A stretch of 24,134 nt of DNA from Actinomycetota bacterium (lineage in GTDB: Bacteria; Actinomycetota; Acidimicrobiia; Actinomarinales; Actinomarinaceae): assembly GCA_002724835.1 (NCBI GenBank), contig PBPX01000045.1:1-24134 (forward strand), written 5' to 3'. This document shows, in pieces, positions 12,075-20,049 of the stretch. The translations under genes and the position numbers were made by a program. The notes beneath the pieces were generated by a model. That model was not told where the DNA came from, searched no databases, and was given only the letters and a program-made list of their open reading frames with translations. The stretch's first letter is position 1. Every line of letters begins with the position of its first letter.

Positions 12075-12296
12075 TTATCTACTACTATTTTTTTTGGTTG
12101 CATTGTTAGTTTTATCCTTCCTGAATCCTATGGTTAATAACCATATAACTAATGTAATTAAAGTTGCAAGACCTGTAATCTGCTGGGCACTCCCAGTAAG
12201 CGTAAGGGTCGCAATTACCAAACCTACGAGTGTCCAGCTTAAATTTAAAGTTTCTTTAATTATCTCTATAAACCAGTTCCATATTTTTTTTAACAT
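12075..12296 (-). CDS. Small two-span membrane protein, 73 aa (holin-like)
   Basis: MLKKIWNWFIEIIKETLN is an amphipathic lead. Two hydrophobic segments follow: LSWTLVGLVIATLTLTG and ITGLATLITLVIWLLTIGF. The positive tail is FRKDKTNNATKK. This topology fits a class II holin or an antiholin. A separate r1t-like holin lies 0.7 kb downstream, so this could modulate lysis timing. Its start overlaps the last base of the acidic protein gene at 12296, so the two are probably coupled. Confidence 0.75.
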   Translation of the reverse strand: MLKKIWNWFIEIIKETLNLSWTLVGLVIATLTLTGSAQQITGLATLITLVIWLLTIGFRKDKTNNATKKNSSR

Positions 12297-14320
12297 TATG
12301 ATTTCCTCATTATAAATGCTGCCATACTAGCTATTCTAGTTAAAATAACTGGGACTACAACTTCTTGAGCTTTTTCCTTCTGGTCATTAGTCATGTCAGA
12401 ACCTATGTTACTTATACTTATCTCTTGTATATTTATATCAGTTAAACTTTCTATAGGATTTTCTATAAACTCTTCAAACTGTACCTCAGTAACAACATCA
12501 GCAAGTGTATAGTTTTCTACATCCTTATTTTCTACAGCTCTCTCAACATATTCTTCAACAGCAGTAGCAACTGATTCATCTTCTTTAACAGCTTCAGCAA
12601 TAATCTCAACATCTTCAGCTTCTACTTGTAATACTTCAGCAACAACTTCAACCTGTTCTTCAGTAAGTTCTTCTATCTCTTCAATAGCTTCTTCAACTAC
12701 AGCCTGTACTACCTCCTGTGTTTCCTCTGTGGCTTGGGATAGATTTTGTACACCAATATCATTAACTTCTTCTAAGACTTCAACAACTTCTTCTGTTTCA
12801 AGTTCTTCAACATACTCTTCAATAACTTCTTCAACTTCTTCTTCAGTAAGTTCTTCTTCAACTACAGGTATATCAATAACTTCTTCTAATTCAGCAACCT
12901 CTTCTTCAATTACTTCTTCAGATAATACTTCTTCTTCATCATCTTTTGTATCGAATATATTAAGTATTTCGAGTACAGTCTCTTCAACTTGTTCTTCATC
13001 TTTATAAATTTCAACTTCATCTTCAAATATCTCTTCCTCGATATCAGTTGTATCTTCAATAAGTTCATCTTGGACCTCCTTTAAGTCTTCTATTACATCC
13101 TCTGGGTCTGGAGGAAATATATCATTAGCTATTAATACATCTATTAAGTCTATATCTTCTTCAATAATAATTACTTCTTCTTGAAACTCTTCTAGTTCTT
13201 CTATGTATTCCTCTACCTCAAGGATTACTTCAACAAACTCTTCTAGTTCTTCCTCAGATAATTCTTCAATGAACTCAATTTCTTCTTCCAAGAGTTCAAG
13301 CTCCTTAGCATCAGACTCCATCTCCTCTTCAAGAGCAAGTATCTCTTCTTCAGTAAGCTCAATGACTTCAGGTTCTTCAACTTCATCATCATCTGCCACT
13401 TCAAGTACATCAGTAATGTCAATAGAAAGCTCTTCTTTTTCTTCTTCATATTCATATTCATCCTCTTCATATATTTCAATATCACAATCACCTCGTTCAA
13501 TCTGAGCATCAGTCATCTCACAACCATACTCTTCTAAGTTAGCTAATCTCTGATTATCTCTTTCAACTGTGCCATCTTCAACTTCATATTCTTCATATTC
13601 AGCTTCAGTTCCATCATCCATAATAACTGTAATTACAGGTGGAAGTGTCGTAGTTGTAGTAGGTGGTGGAGGTGGTGGAGGAGGAACAGTTGTAGTTGTT
13701 GTAGTAGGGGCTGGTGCAGTATATTTATAATATACATCATCTATCAACCACCAATCTTGTAGGTTATCTGAAGCTCCTGGTATTACTATTTCATTAATAG
13801 TTGTGCCGCTCGGTGCAGTCACCACTATAGTTGCTGTGCTATTCTCTACAGTTTGAGGGTCTGCAGCATCCCAAGTATTAATAAAGTTTATTGTTGAAGT
13901 TGTATCATCATCATAGTAGACAGTAGCTGTACCTGTAGATTCTCTAGCACCATATCTTAAACCTACTTCAGTAATTGGTTTAGTTTCAGAGTTAGGGAAT
14001 GCAATAGTAAGTGCATCTGTTGAGCTGCGTAATCCAATCTGGTATCTATCTGCTCCATAGTATTGAGAACCATGGCAATCCATGTCTTCAATGTTGATGC
14101 TTCCAGGAGCTTGACTGTTATTGCAATCAGCTTCGGCAGCAACGCTACTATCGTTACCACCATAAACGAAAGTAATATCTTCATTAATTTGTTGGTTATC
14201 AAAACCCTCAGTTACAGTAGTTTGTTCTGTTTCTTCTGCGTATACAGGTATCGGAAATATTAATGCACATACTATAAGTATTCTTGATAATTTATTAACC
14301 ACCGCAGTTACAGTTGCCAC
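12296..14320 (-). CDS. Secreted hyperacidic protein with signal peptide, 674 aa
   Basis: Not a recognised family. Layout: a Sec signal peptide (about 1-28, core ILIVCALIFPIPVYA); a beta-rich domain (about 30-200), possibly jelly-roll or carbohydrate-binding-like (ADRYQIGLRSST, TATVYYDDDTTSTINF); a Thr/Pro linker (about 203-227); a 400-residue region made mostly of Glu, Ile, Val and Leu with predicted coils; and a hydrophobic C-terminal segment (PVILTRIASMAAFIM) that may anchor it. The Thr/Pro linker is typical of surface proteins of Actinobacteria. Start is uncertain: GTG 14320 or GTG 14308; both overlap a tiny upstream frame (14295-14333). A phage protein sent out of the infected cell could block reinfection, coat the wall or assist lysis. 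It could be a captured host gene. Confidence 0.75.
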   Translation of the reverse strand: MATVTAVVNKLSRILIVCALIFPIPVYAEETEQTTVTEGFDNQQINEDITFVYGGNDSSVAAEADCNNSQAPGSINIEDMDCHGSQYYGADRYQIGLRSSTDALTIAFPNSETKPITEVGLRYGARESTGTATVYYDDDTTSTINFINTWDAADPQTVENSTATIVVTAPSGTTINEIVIPGASDNLQDWWLIDDVYYKYTAPAPTTTTTTVPPPPPPPPTTTTTLPPVITVIMDDGTEAEYEEYEVEDGTVERDNQRLANLEEYGCEMTDAQIERGDCDIEIYEEDEYEYEEEKEELSIDITDVLEVADDDEVEEPEVIELTEEEILALEEEMESDAKELELLEEEIEFIEELSEEELEEFVEVILEVEEYIEELEEFQEEVIIIEEDIDLIDVLIANDIFPPDPEDVIEDLKEVQDELIEDTTDIEEEIFEDEVEIYKDEEQVEETVLEILNIFDTKDDEEEVLSEEVIEEEVAELEEVIDIPVVEEELTEEEVEEVIEEYVEELETEEVVEVLEEVNDIGVQNLSQATEETQEVVQAVVEEAIEEIEELTEEQVEVVAEVLQVEAEDVEIIAEAVKEDESVATAVEEYVERAVENKDVENYTLADVVTEVQFEEFIENPIESLTDINIQEISISNIGSDMTNDQKEKAQEVVVPVILTRIASMAAFIMRKS

Positions 14321-14333
14321 AACAGTCGCCCAT
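14295..14333 (-). CDS. 12-residue cysteine-rich mini-ORF
   Basis: ATG 14333 overlaps the preceding stop as TAATG, with GGTGG upstream, and encodes MGDCCGNCNCGG, followed by two TAA codons. Four of twelve residues are cysteine (CC..C.C), like a metallothionein fragment, and the GC content is above its surroundings. It has the better ribosome-binding site at this junction, although the long secreted-protein frame is the one usually called here. It may be a leader peptide controlling that gene by reinitiation, or a metal-binding peptide. A chance frame is possible. Confidence 0.4.
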   Translation of the reverse strand: MGDCCGNCNCGG

Positions 14334-14545
14334 TATCCACCTACCTTAAATAATATCTCTCTAATTACTTCTTCTATTACTAATAAATTTTGATTAAAAC
14401 CACTGATACTATCTTGGTATGCAGCAACTTGTGCATTCAATGTAGCTACTTCTTGCTGTAAATCGTTTACAGTTTTAAATAGCCAACCAACTAAAGCTGC
14501 TAATCCACCTTGTAGTATCTGTCCTAAGTTTACTTGTGCTTTCAT
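14333..14545 (-). CDS. Small membrane-associated coiled-coil protein, 70 aa
   Basis: The N-terminal hydrophobic segment (NLGQILQGGLAALVGWLF, about 6-23) is followed by a long heptad-rich helix (TVNDLQQEVATLNAQVAAYQ). The end (VIEEVIREILFKVGG) is amphipathic. This anchor-plus-coil layout is seen in small phage lysis accessories and virion proteins. No family assigned. It lies 3 bases after the 71-residue membrane protein gene upstream, and its stop is shared with the mini-ORF start. Confidence 0.7.
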   Translation of the reverse strand: MKAQVNLGQILQGGLAALVGWLFKTVNDLQQEVATLNAQVAAYQDSISGFNQNLLVIEEVIREILFKVGG

Positions 14546-14548
14546 AAG

Positions 14549-14764
14549 TTACATTATAGTATTTAAAAATGCTGCTGTGCTACTTAATCCAACTAACCAG
14601 CCAACAATTTCAGCTCTTGTAGGAGATTTATTTATTTTTTCGTGAAGATAATCAATCCTCTTATGTAAGTTTTGGACATCCTCTTTAATGATGTGGAGCA
14701 TTTCTTTGTTTGTATAACCATTATTTTGGGTCATCAGTGGATAGCCAATCCCATTCATATTCAT
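14549..14764 (-). CDS. XhlA-like small membrane protein, 71 aa
   Basis: The N-terminal half is polar with a helix (EMLHIIKEDVQNLHKRIDYL) that can form a coil. The C-terminal end (RAEIVGWLVGLSSTAAFLNTIM) is one membrane span. Coil-then-span is the haemolysin XhlA/holin-accessory arrangement. A role in lysis is plausible. The start lies inside the upstream 43-residue frame (14721-14852), so translation is probably coupled. Confidence 0.68.
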   Translation of the reverse strand: MNMNGIGYPLMTQNNGYTNKEMLHIIKEDVQNLHKRIDYLHEKINKSPTRAEIVGWLVGLSSTAAFLNTIM

Positions 14765-14852
14765 CTAAAATTTTTTTATCATTTATTTTTTTTAAATAAT
14801 TAAAGAATATACGACAGTAATACCCTAATAAAAATCCTATTATATAATCCAT
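14721..14852 (-). CDS. Short membrane protein, 43 aa
   Basis: ATG 14852 to TAA 14721, overlapping the next gene by 44 bases. It starts MDYIIGFLLGYYCRIFFNYL, a single span, then a lysine-rich stretch and an acidic-aromatic tail (DEYEWDWLSTDDPK). Short phage proteins with this MDxxIGFxxGYY start and a DEYxWDW-like end are familiar to me from marine phages, though from memory. It accounts for what would otherwise be an empty gap. Confidence 0.65.
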   Translation of the reverse strand: MDYIIGFLLGYYCRIFFNYLKKINDKKILDEYEWDWLSTDDPK

Positions 14853-14877
14853 GATGATGGATTATAGCATAAATTAT

Positions 14878-15594
14878 TTATCTTTTATTATCGGACCTTC
14901 TAAATTTTTCATACCAGCCACTTCCTAATGTATCTTGTTTGTAATTACTTTTACCTATAATATCTAATTCTTTTTGTGTAGATACAGCAGTTATAATTTT
15001 TTGATTATCTAAAGGTATTAAAGCTAAAGCAGGTTCTCCTCTTTTTATTTTAATAACTTCTTTAACTGGTTCTATAATTACATTTACATCACTTACAAAT
15101 TTAGGTTCTACAATACCAGGTATTATTCTATAATCTCTATTGTAATCAAAGAAGGGTTCAGTAAATAGAACCTTGCCTCTTTGTTGTGATGTAATAGACC
15201 AATTTAATTCTAATTTAATAGTATTTAGAGTAAGTTTATTATCAGATATTGGTGTATGCATTGCATAAAGTTCTTTATCAAACCAAGTAACTCTTCTTAA
15301 CATATTGTTATTTACAGAGGAATAATCAAATTTTTCATTTTCAGATATATTTATTTCTAAATCAAAATTCCATCTTATAATATAAGCATTTTTTAAAAAA
15401 TCCCATATACCTGCACATGCTTTAACAGTAGATTTATGTTCAGTATTTTTCGTATACTCATGTAAATTTACATGTATATCTTTAAACCATTTAGGAGGTT
15501 CTTTGGAATATTTTTCTATTGGAAATTCTTCAACTAAAAATTTATTATTTGAAACTAATTTAACAATTTTATTTCTTTTAAACATTTTCTCCAC
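14878..15594 (-). CDS. DUF6065-like protein, 238 aa
   Basis: Resembles a family common in marine phages, with a helical start (PPKWFKDI), a motif like TVKACAGIWDFLKNAYIIRWNFDLEI (about 57-82; family members have CPP.LDxLxxGYIIPxxxDLE), and a beta-rich remainder ending near RGEPALALIPL. Function is unknown in all these proteins; placement among tail and adsorption genes suggests a host-contact or assembly role. The start has GGTGGAGAAA upstream. The 26-base gap to the upstream gene is ordinary spacing. Confidence 0.7.
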   Translation of the reverse strand: MEKMFKRNKIVKLVSNNKFLVEEFPIEKYSKEPPKWFKDIHVNLHEYTKNTEHKSTVKACAGIWDFLKNAYIIRWNFDLEINISENEKFDYSSVNNNMLRRVTWFDKELYAMHTPISDNKLTLNTIKLELNWSITSQQRGKVLFTEPFFDYNRDYRIIPGIVEPKFVSDVNVIIEPVKEVIKIKRGEPALALIPLDNQKIITAVSTQKELDIIGKSNYKQDTLGSGWYEKFRRSDNKR

Positions 15595-15621
15595 CTTTAT
15601 TATATTCTAATACATATATAT

Positions 15622-16047
15622 TTATTCAGGGTCAGGAAGTTCTACTAAATCTTCGTCAGCTATTCTTGTATCTTTATCCCACTGTTGTGTATCTTCATTC
15701 CATATATATGGTTTACCATCATTAGGCATAGCAACTGGTGCATTCCATACACCATTACTATCCATAACAAAACCTGTAGGTTGATAACTTGCAGGTAAAC
15801 CAAACACATCTTCTGTAGGATAGTATTCATCTCCTTCTGCAGGAAAGTTACCTCTAAAAGCTGTACCTTCTAATTGATGTTGACCTTCGTAAGTATTATA
15901 AGAACATCTTTTTGCAGTGCTTCCCATAAAATCTGTATAGTATTCTTCCCAATCAGAAAATCCTGTAGGTGGTGTATCTGTTTCATCTCTCCCTACAATT
16001 ACTTGTGTAACTATATTATCACTATTCAATATTGCGTAATGTGCCAT
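15622..16047 (-). CDS. Fibre-associated structural protein, 141 aa
   Basis: Belongs by pattern to a group of phage proteins that begin MAHYAxLNxDNIVTQVIVGxD and contain Trp-rich segments (SYNTYEG..GTAFRGNFP, WNAPVAMPNDGKPYIWNEDTQQW). Such proteins are found near tail-fibre genes of cyanophages and other marine phages and are thought to be virion components. Soluble, no signal peptide. The order here (fibre, glycine-rich tip, then this) fits. It is separated from the glycine-rich gene by one base. Confidence 0.75.
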   Translation of the reverse strand: MAHYAILNSDNIVTQVIVGRDETDTPPTGFSDWEEYYTDFMGSTAKRCSYNTYEGQHQLEGTAFRGNFPAEGDEYYPTEDVFGLPASYQPTGFVMDSNGVWNAPVAMPNDGKPYIWNEDTQQWDKDTRIADEDLVELPDPE

Positions 16048-16048
16048 T

Positions 16049-16948
16049 TTATGCGAAACCTATATTACCTGTTGATTTTACTACTACAGTTCTATTTCCA
16101 CTTGATGTACTTTCTGTATAAGTAGAAGTTGTTAAACTTGTGTCAACTGTAAAGCTGTCAGGAAATCTTAATACAATAACTCCTGAACCACCACTTGCAG
16201 CACCACCTGCCCAACCACCAGTTCCTCCACCTCCTGTGTTAGCACCATTGCTATCTTGACCACCATGATGTGCACCATGTGCTCCTACACCTCTAGTTAC
16301 ACCATCAAAACCTGAAGTTCCTGAACCTCCTGCACCTCTATTAGCACCACCTGAACCTGAACCACCAGTACCACCTGAACCTGAAGCACCACCACCGCCA
16401 CCACCTGATGACCATTGATAGTTTGCACCTGCACCATTACCACCACTATTACCTTCAGCAGGTGTATAGCTACCTTCATTACCTGAAGCACCACTACCTG
16501 CAGCGTTGTAAGAACCACCACCGCCACCACCTGAACCACCAGTAGCACCATTTCTTGGTCCTGTTTCTGAACTAAATGCTGAAGCTGAGCCACCTTGTCC
16601 ACCACCAGTAGAGGATATTGTACCTTGTAATGTAACTATAGAACTATTTCCACCTTTACCACCATCTGTTGCACCACCACTGTCTGAACCACCACCTGCA
16701 GAACCACCACTTCCTATAACTACTGCATAAGCTGTACCAGTTTCAAATAATTCTACTTCTGATGAAATTTCTCTATAACCACCTGCACCTGCACCACCAC
16801 CACCGTGATAAGCAACTCCATGATGTGTAACTCCTCCACCACCTCCGCCTCCACCTGCGACTATTAGGTAAAGACCTTCAACGTTTGCTTTAGTACCACC
16901 TCCACCGAAGCCTAAGTTTTGATAAGCGAATGATGTAGGTCCTGCCAT
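16049..16948 (-). CDS. Glycine-rich tail tip or adhesin protein, 299 aa
   Basis: Probably the host-contact tip. Residues about 25-245 form a glycine-rich domain made of stretches such as AGGGGGGGGVTHHG and SGGGGGGASG, typical of polyglycine-II type phage adhesins (the T-even gp38 group shows the principle). The segment GSGVIVLRFPDSFTVD closes the domain, as in many phage glycine-rich proteins, and a strand-rich tail (STYTESTSSGNRTVVVKSTG) follows. His-rich spots (HHGVAYHGG) occur near the start. The CDS lies between the fibre gene (16952-18079) and the 15622 gene. Its low complexity makes it prone to recombination, and host range may change here. Confidence 0.8.
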   Translation of the reverse strand: MAGPTSFAYQNLGFGGGGTKANVEGLYLIVAGGGGGGGGVTHHGVAYHGGGGAGAGGYREISSEVELFETGTAYAVVIGSGGSAGGGSDSGGATDGGKGGNSSIVTLQGTISSTGGGQGGSASAFSSETGPRNGATGGSGGGGGGSYNAAGSGASGNEGSYTPAEGNSGGNGAGANYQWSSGGGGGGASGSGGTGGSGSGGANRGAGGSGTSGFDGVTRGVGAHGAHHGGQDSNGANTGGGGTGGWAGGAASGGSGVIVLRFPDSFTVDTSLTTSTYTESTSSGNRTVVVKSTGNIGFA

Positions 16949-16951
16949 GGC

Positions 16952-18079
16952 TTAAGCCTCGTGGACGTCATCTATTGTGTAGAATATTTTAATTCCTATA
17001 AGTTTTGCATCTTCTGTCATGTCATCATTACCATCAGATACATCTCTGTATACATCAAAATAACATAACTCTCCAGCTGCAGGACTTCCTGCAATAGTTA
17101 CAGCTCCACTTTCTGCAGTTATATATAAATCTTTAGCTGCACTAATAGCATCATCTGTTACAACAACTCCTGTTCCAAAAGCTGTATTTAATGAATCGCT
17201 ATCTGCTAATGCTACTCCTGCTAATCCCCAAGCTACTCCATCTGTATCTGTAGCTTCTGATGTCCAATAAACTTTAAATGTAATTGTACCTTCATTCCAA
17301 TACGAAGGCATAGCTACTGAGAATTGTGCATGTTCATCTGAACCATCATCAAAATCTAATGTATATAAATCAGGTCCTGTATTACTACCTGAATCTAATC
17401 CTGCTATTGCAGCACAACCATTTGTTTGTGTTGGATACATAGCTGCAGCAGGTATCCACATTGATTGTTTACCTATTACTGCGTTAACTAATGTTCCTGC
17501 TGAAGCATCTATTCCTGCACCATCAATAGCATCTGCTATTAAAGATACATCACCTTTTTTAAGAGTTCCTGCATCAGATATTAAAAGTTCATCTGTTAAT
17601 GCAAGACCTGAAGATAAATCTGTTTGTCCTGATATTGCATCATCATTTAACATGCTTCCATGTACTGCATCTGCAGCTATTGTTGAAGCTATAGCAGATG
17701 ATGTGGTCGAAGCTAATGTACCTGTAACATCACCTGTTAAAGAAATATTAGTTACTCTGTCATGTACATCATCTATGTGTTGTTTAACTACTGCAAGTCT
17801 TACTTTTGTACCTGACGCATGTGTTGGTGCAGTAGAAGCATCTTCTGCTGTTCCATGGTCACCATCTACATCTCTTACTACTGTTGCAGCAGCATGATTA
17901 GTTCCTGATGTCCAAAGAACTATCTCTCTATTACTGTCATTATCAGGGTCTATTACAAAATATGTTTTTGAGTCTACTCCTGGGTCTGCTGTTAAATTCA
18001 TTGAAGTACCACCTGCTGCTAATTGTGCAGCTAGAGTAGTTTCAAAAGCGTTTACTAAGTTAGTTTTCTGTACTGCCAT
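16952..18079 (-). CDS. Tail fibre-like structural protein, 375 aa
   Basis: N-terminal part (1-95): a beta-rich attachment domain (TNLVNAFETTLAAQLAAGGTSMNLTADP, then REIVLWTSG) with the pattern of phage fibre attachment domains. Middle (about 100-200): repetitive TLASTTSSAIASTIAADAVHGSMLNDDA, a triple-helical-fibre style. C-terminal domain (about 205-375): KQSMWIPAAAMYPTQTNGCAAI through FDDGSDEHAQFSVAMPSYWNEGTITFKVYWTSEATDTDGVAWGLA, a domain widespread in marine phages and prophages. The protein is highly acidic. It lies next to the glycine-rich tip gene. Trimer formation is expected for fibres but cannot be seen here. Confidence 0.8.
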   Translation of the reverse strand: MAVQKTNLVNAFETTLAAQLAAGGTSMNLTADPGVDSKTYFVIDPDNDSNREIVLWTSGTNHAAATVVRDVDGDHGTAEDASTAPTHASGTKVRLAVVKQHIDDVHDRVTNISLTGDVTGTLASTTSSAIASTIAADAVHGSMLNDDAISGQTDLSSGLALTDELLISDAGTLKKGDVSLIADAIDGAGIDASAGTLVNAVIGKQSMWIPAAAMYPTQTNGCAAIAGLDSGSNTGPDLYTLDFDDGSDEHAQFSVAMPSYWNEGTITFKVYWTSEATDTDGVAWGLAGVALADSDSLNTAFGTGVVVTDDAISAAKDLYITAESGAVTIAGSPAAGELCYFDVYRDVSDGNDDMTEDAKLIGIKIFYTIDDVHEA

Positions 18080-18108
18080 ATTTCTCCATTATATTATATA
18101 CTATTTTT

Positions 18109-20049
18109 TTATCCAAATCTCATTATTGAGAAACCATTTACACCAAGTATATCACCTGATGTAATTTGGCTAAAGGTCTCTTGGCGAGTTCCTCTAACAG
18201 TTAGTATAGCATATTGTGTTACGCTGCCAATGTTTGGATTAGATTGTATTGGATAACTTATTTTTTCTACAACACCTCTAATTATTTCTGCAGGGTCGTA
18301 TATTTCAAGAGTTACAGCATTTCCTTCTTTATCTTTTAAAGATTGATAAATTGTTTCTCCTAAGTTTTTAACTTTAATAGGTTTTCTAAAAGGTCTTTCT
18401 ACTCTGTCTGATAAGTTAACTGGTATTTGTACAACTACTAACTCAGGTCTTGCTAATGCTCTTACTTGAAAAGATTTTAATTTTGGAGTTGAAGTACCAT
18501 TACCTTTTAACACTATCTTAGGTACAACATACCTAGCTACTCTTGAAATCTGTGCTTCTTGTCCACCAATACCTGAATTAACATTTACTTCTAAATCAAA
18601 ACTACTATCATTAGAATCATTTATAGCTTCGTATTTATTTGATATATGTAACTCTACACTTTCACCTGTTGCAAGTTCTTCTACATCTACTTCTGCACCT
18701 ACAAATTGTTTAGCTTCTGCTGTATAAAAATCTGCAGGAGGTGCAATTAAATAACCTTCTTCTTCATAAGTACCTGTTTGTTGATATACTCCACTACCAC
18801 TAACTGTAAATAAAAACTTTTCATTAACTTCACATATCCCATAAACATTTCCACCAGCACTTGCTTTCCAATATCTAGCTATACCTGCAGTAGGTAAATA
18901 ATATCTCCATAGATATGATGTACTTCCTGATTCTTTTATTCCACAATAAACAGAATCTCTTGTTGTATATAAATAATAAGGTGCATTGTCTATAGCATCT
19001 ACATCCCATTGTTTAATTAATTGATTGTTTGCTAATACATACAAGTCATCTGCAACTGTTAAATCGGCACGGTATAATCTTCCGATAACTTTGTTACCTG
19101 TTATCTGTGTAGCTTTAGTTCCATAAAAAATTATACCCTGTGATTCAACTATACAAGTTGGAGATTCACCTGTAAGTTCTGATTGTCCTTTTGCAGTTAA
19201 TACTCCTGAGATATCTTTAAAAGAATATATCTTACCATCAGAAGCTGTTGCTAATACTACAGCACCTGCATCACATACATCTGTAAATGTTTCTCCTGTT
19301 CCTAATGTAATAAGAGCAGAACCTACAGTTGTATTACCATCATATGCATGTATTGCATTACCTATAGTTACTAAGAATTGTCCTTTAACTGACCATATCT
19401 TATCGTAGATAGCAGCAGACATCTTCTGTGATGAAGAACCAGGAGTTGCATTAGCAGTAGGAAGTAATTCTATTTCTCCTGCTGAACCATTGTTAGCAGT
19501 TATATATAAATCTGAACCACTTACTGCTAAACCTTTTATGTGATAACCTGCTGTTAAGTTTGTAGATTGTGGATTCCATGTATCTCCACCATCAGTAGAT
19601 ATATATAAAGTAGCATCATCTGACGCAAAAATATTTGTTCCTGCCACAGCTAAAGAGTTATCATTATCACTTGAACTTAATGCTTGTTCTAATTCTGTAG
19701 TATTTAATAACTGAACATTATATGATTTACCTAAATCTTGATTAAATACATCTACACCTTCACTATCCCAAAACCTTTTAACATCTTTTTCTGTTCCATC
19801 TCTTCTATGTGCGTTATCTAAATTAGAACCACCTGAAAAATTTGTTCTTGAATATATACGACCAATGTTAGAAGTAAAATCTTCAGCATTTTGTTTAACA
19901 TTAATACCTTGTTCTTGAACATCTGATGATTGTATAACCATTTGTCTTTCAGGACCAATAGCACTTCTGTATAATTGATTGTCTACACGAAAGTCATAAC
20001 CTACTCTTTTAGGATTATTTTCCTCTGCTTGTGTTGTAAGTCTAGGCAT
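18109..20049 (-). CDS. Tail structural protein with beta-propeller features, 646 aa
   Basis: The N-terminal 120 residues (EENNPKRVGYDFRVDNQLYRSAIG) look like a connector or tube adaptor. The central part contains many beta strands and a clear Asp-box, STDGGDTW at 151-158, as in BNR/sialidase-like repeats. Further repeat-like strands follow (YISTDGG, LYITANNGSAGEI, KGLAVSGSDLYI), so a propeller is likely. The C-terminal 200 residues are strand-rich. No tape measure is present anywhere in the window, so this may be the main tail tube or hub of a short-tailed virion. It overlaps the connector gene by one base. An alternative is a receptor-binding or glycan-degrading role, but no sialidase catalytic residues are evident. 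Confidence 0.72.
   Translation of the reverse strand: MPRLTTQAEENNPKRVGYDFRVDNQLYRSAIGPERQMVIQSSDVQEQGINVKQNAEDFTSNIGRIYSRTNFSGGSNLDNAHRRDGTEKDVKRFWDSEGVDVFNQDLGKSYNVQLLNTTELEQALSSSDNDNSLAVAGTNIFASDDATLYISTDGGDTWNPQSTNLTAGYHIKGLAVSGSDLYITANNGSAGEIELLPTANATPGSSSQKMSAAIYDKIWSVKGQFLVTIGNAIHAYDGNTTVGSALITLGTGETFTDVCDAGAVVLATASDGKIYSFKDISGVLTAKGQSELTGESPTCIVESQGIIFYGTKATQITGNKVIGRLYRADLTVADDLYVLANNQLIKQWDVDAIDNAPYYLYTTRDSVYCGIKESGSTSYLWRYYLPTAGIARYWKASAGGNVYGICEVNEKFLFTVSGSGVYQQTGTYEEEGYLIAPPADFYTAEAKQFVGAEVDVEELATGESVELHISNKYEAINDSNDSSFDLEVNVNSGIGGQEAQISRVARYVVPKIVLKGNGTSTPKLKSFQVRALARPELVVVQIPVNLSDRVERPFRKPIKVKNLGETIYQSLKDKEGNAVTLEIYDPAEIIRGVVEKISYPIQSNPNIGSVTQYAILTVRGTRQETFSQITSGDILGVNGFSIMRFG

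Noticed and set aside
13203..13505. Serine-rich plus-strand frame inside the acidic gene
   Set aside because: It is the complement of Glu codons (GAA/GAG read as TTC/CTC and shifted to TCT/TCA). Its low complexity follows from the opposite strand.
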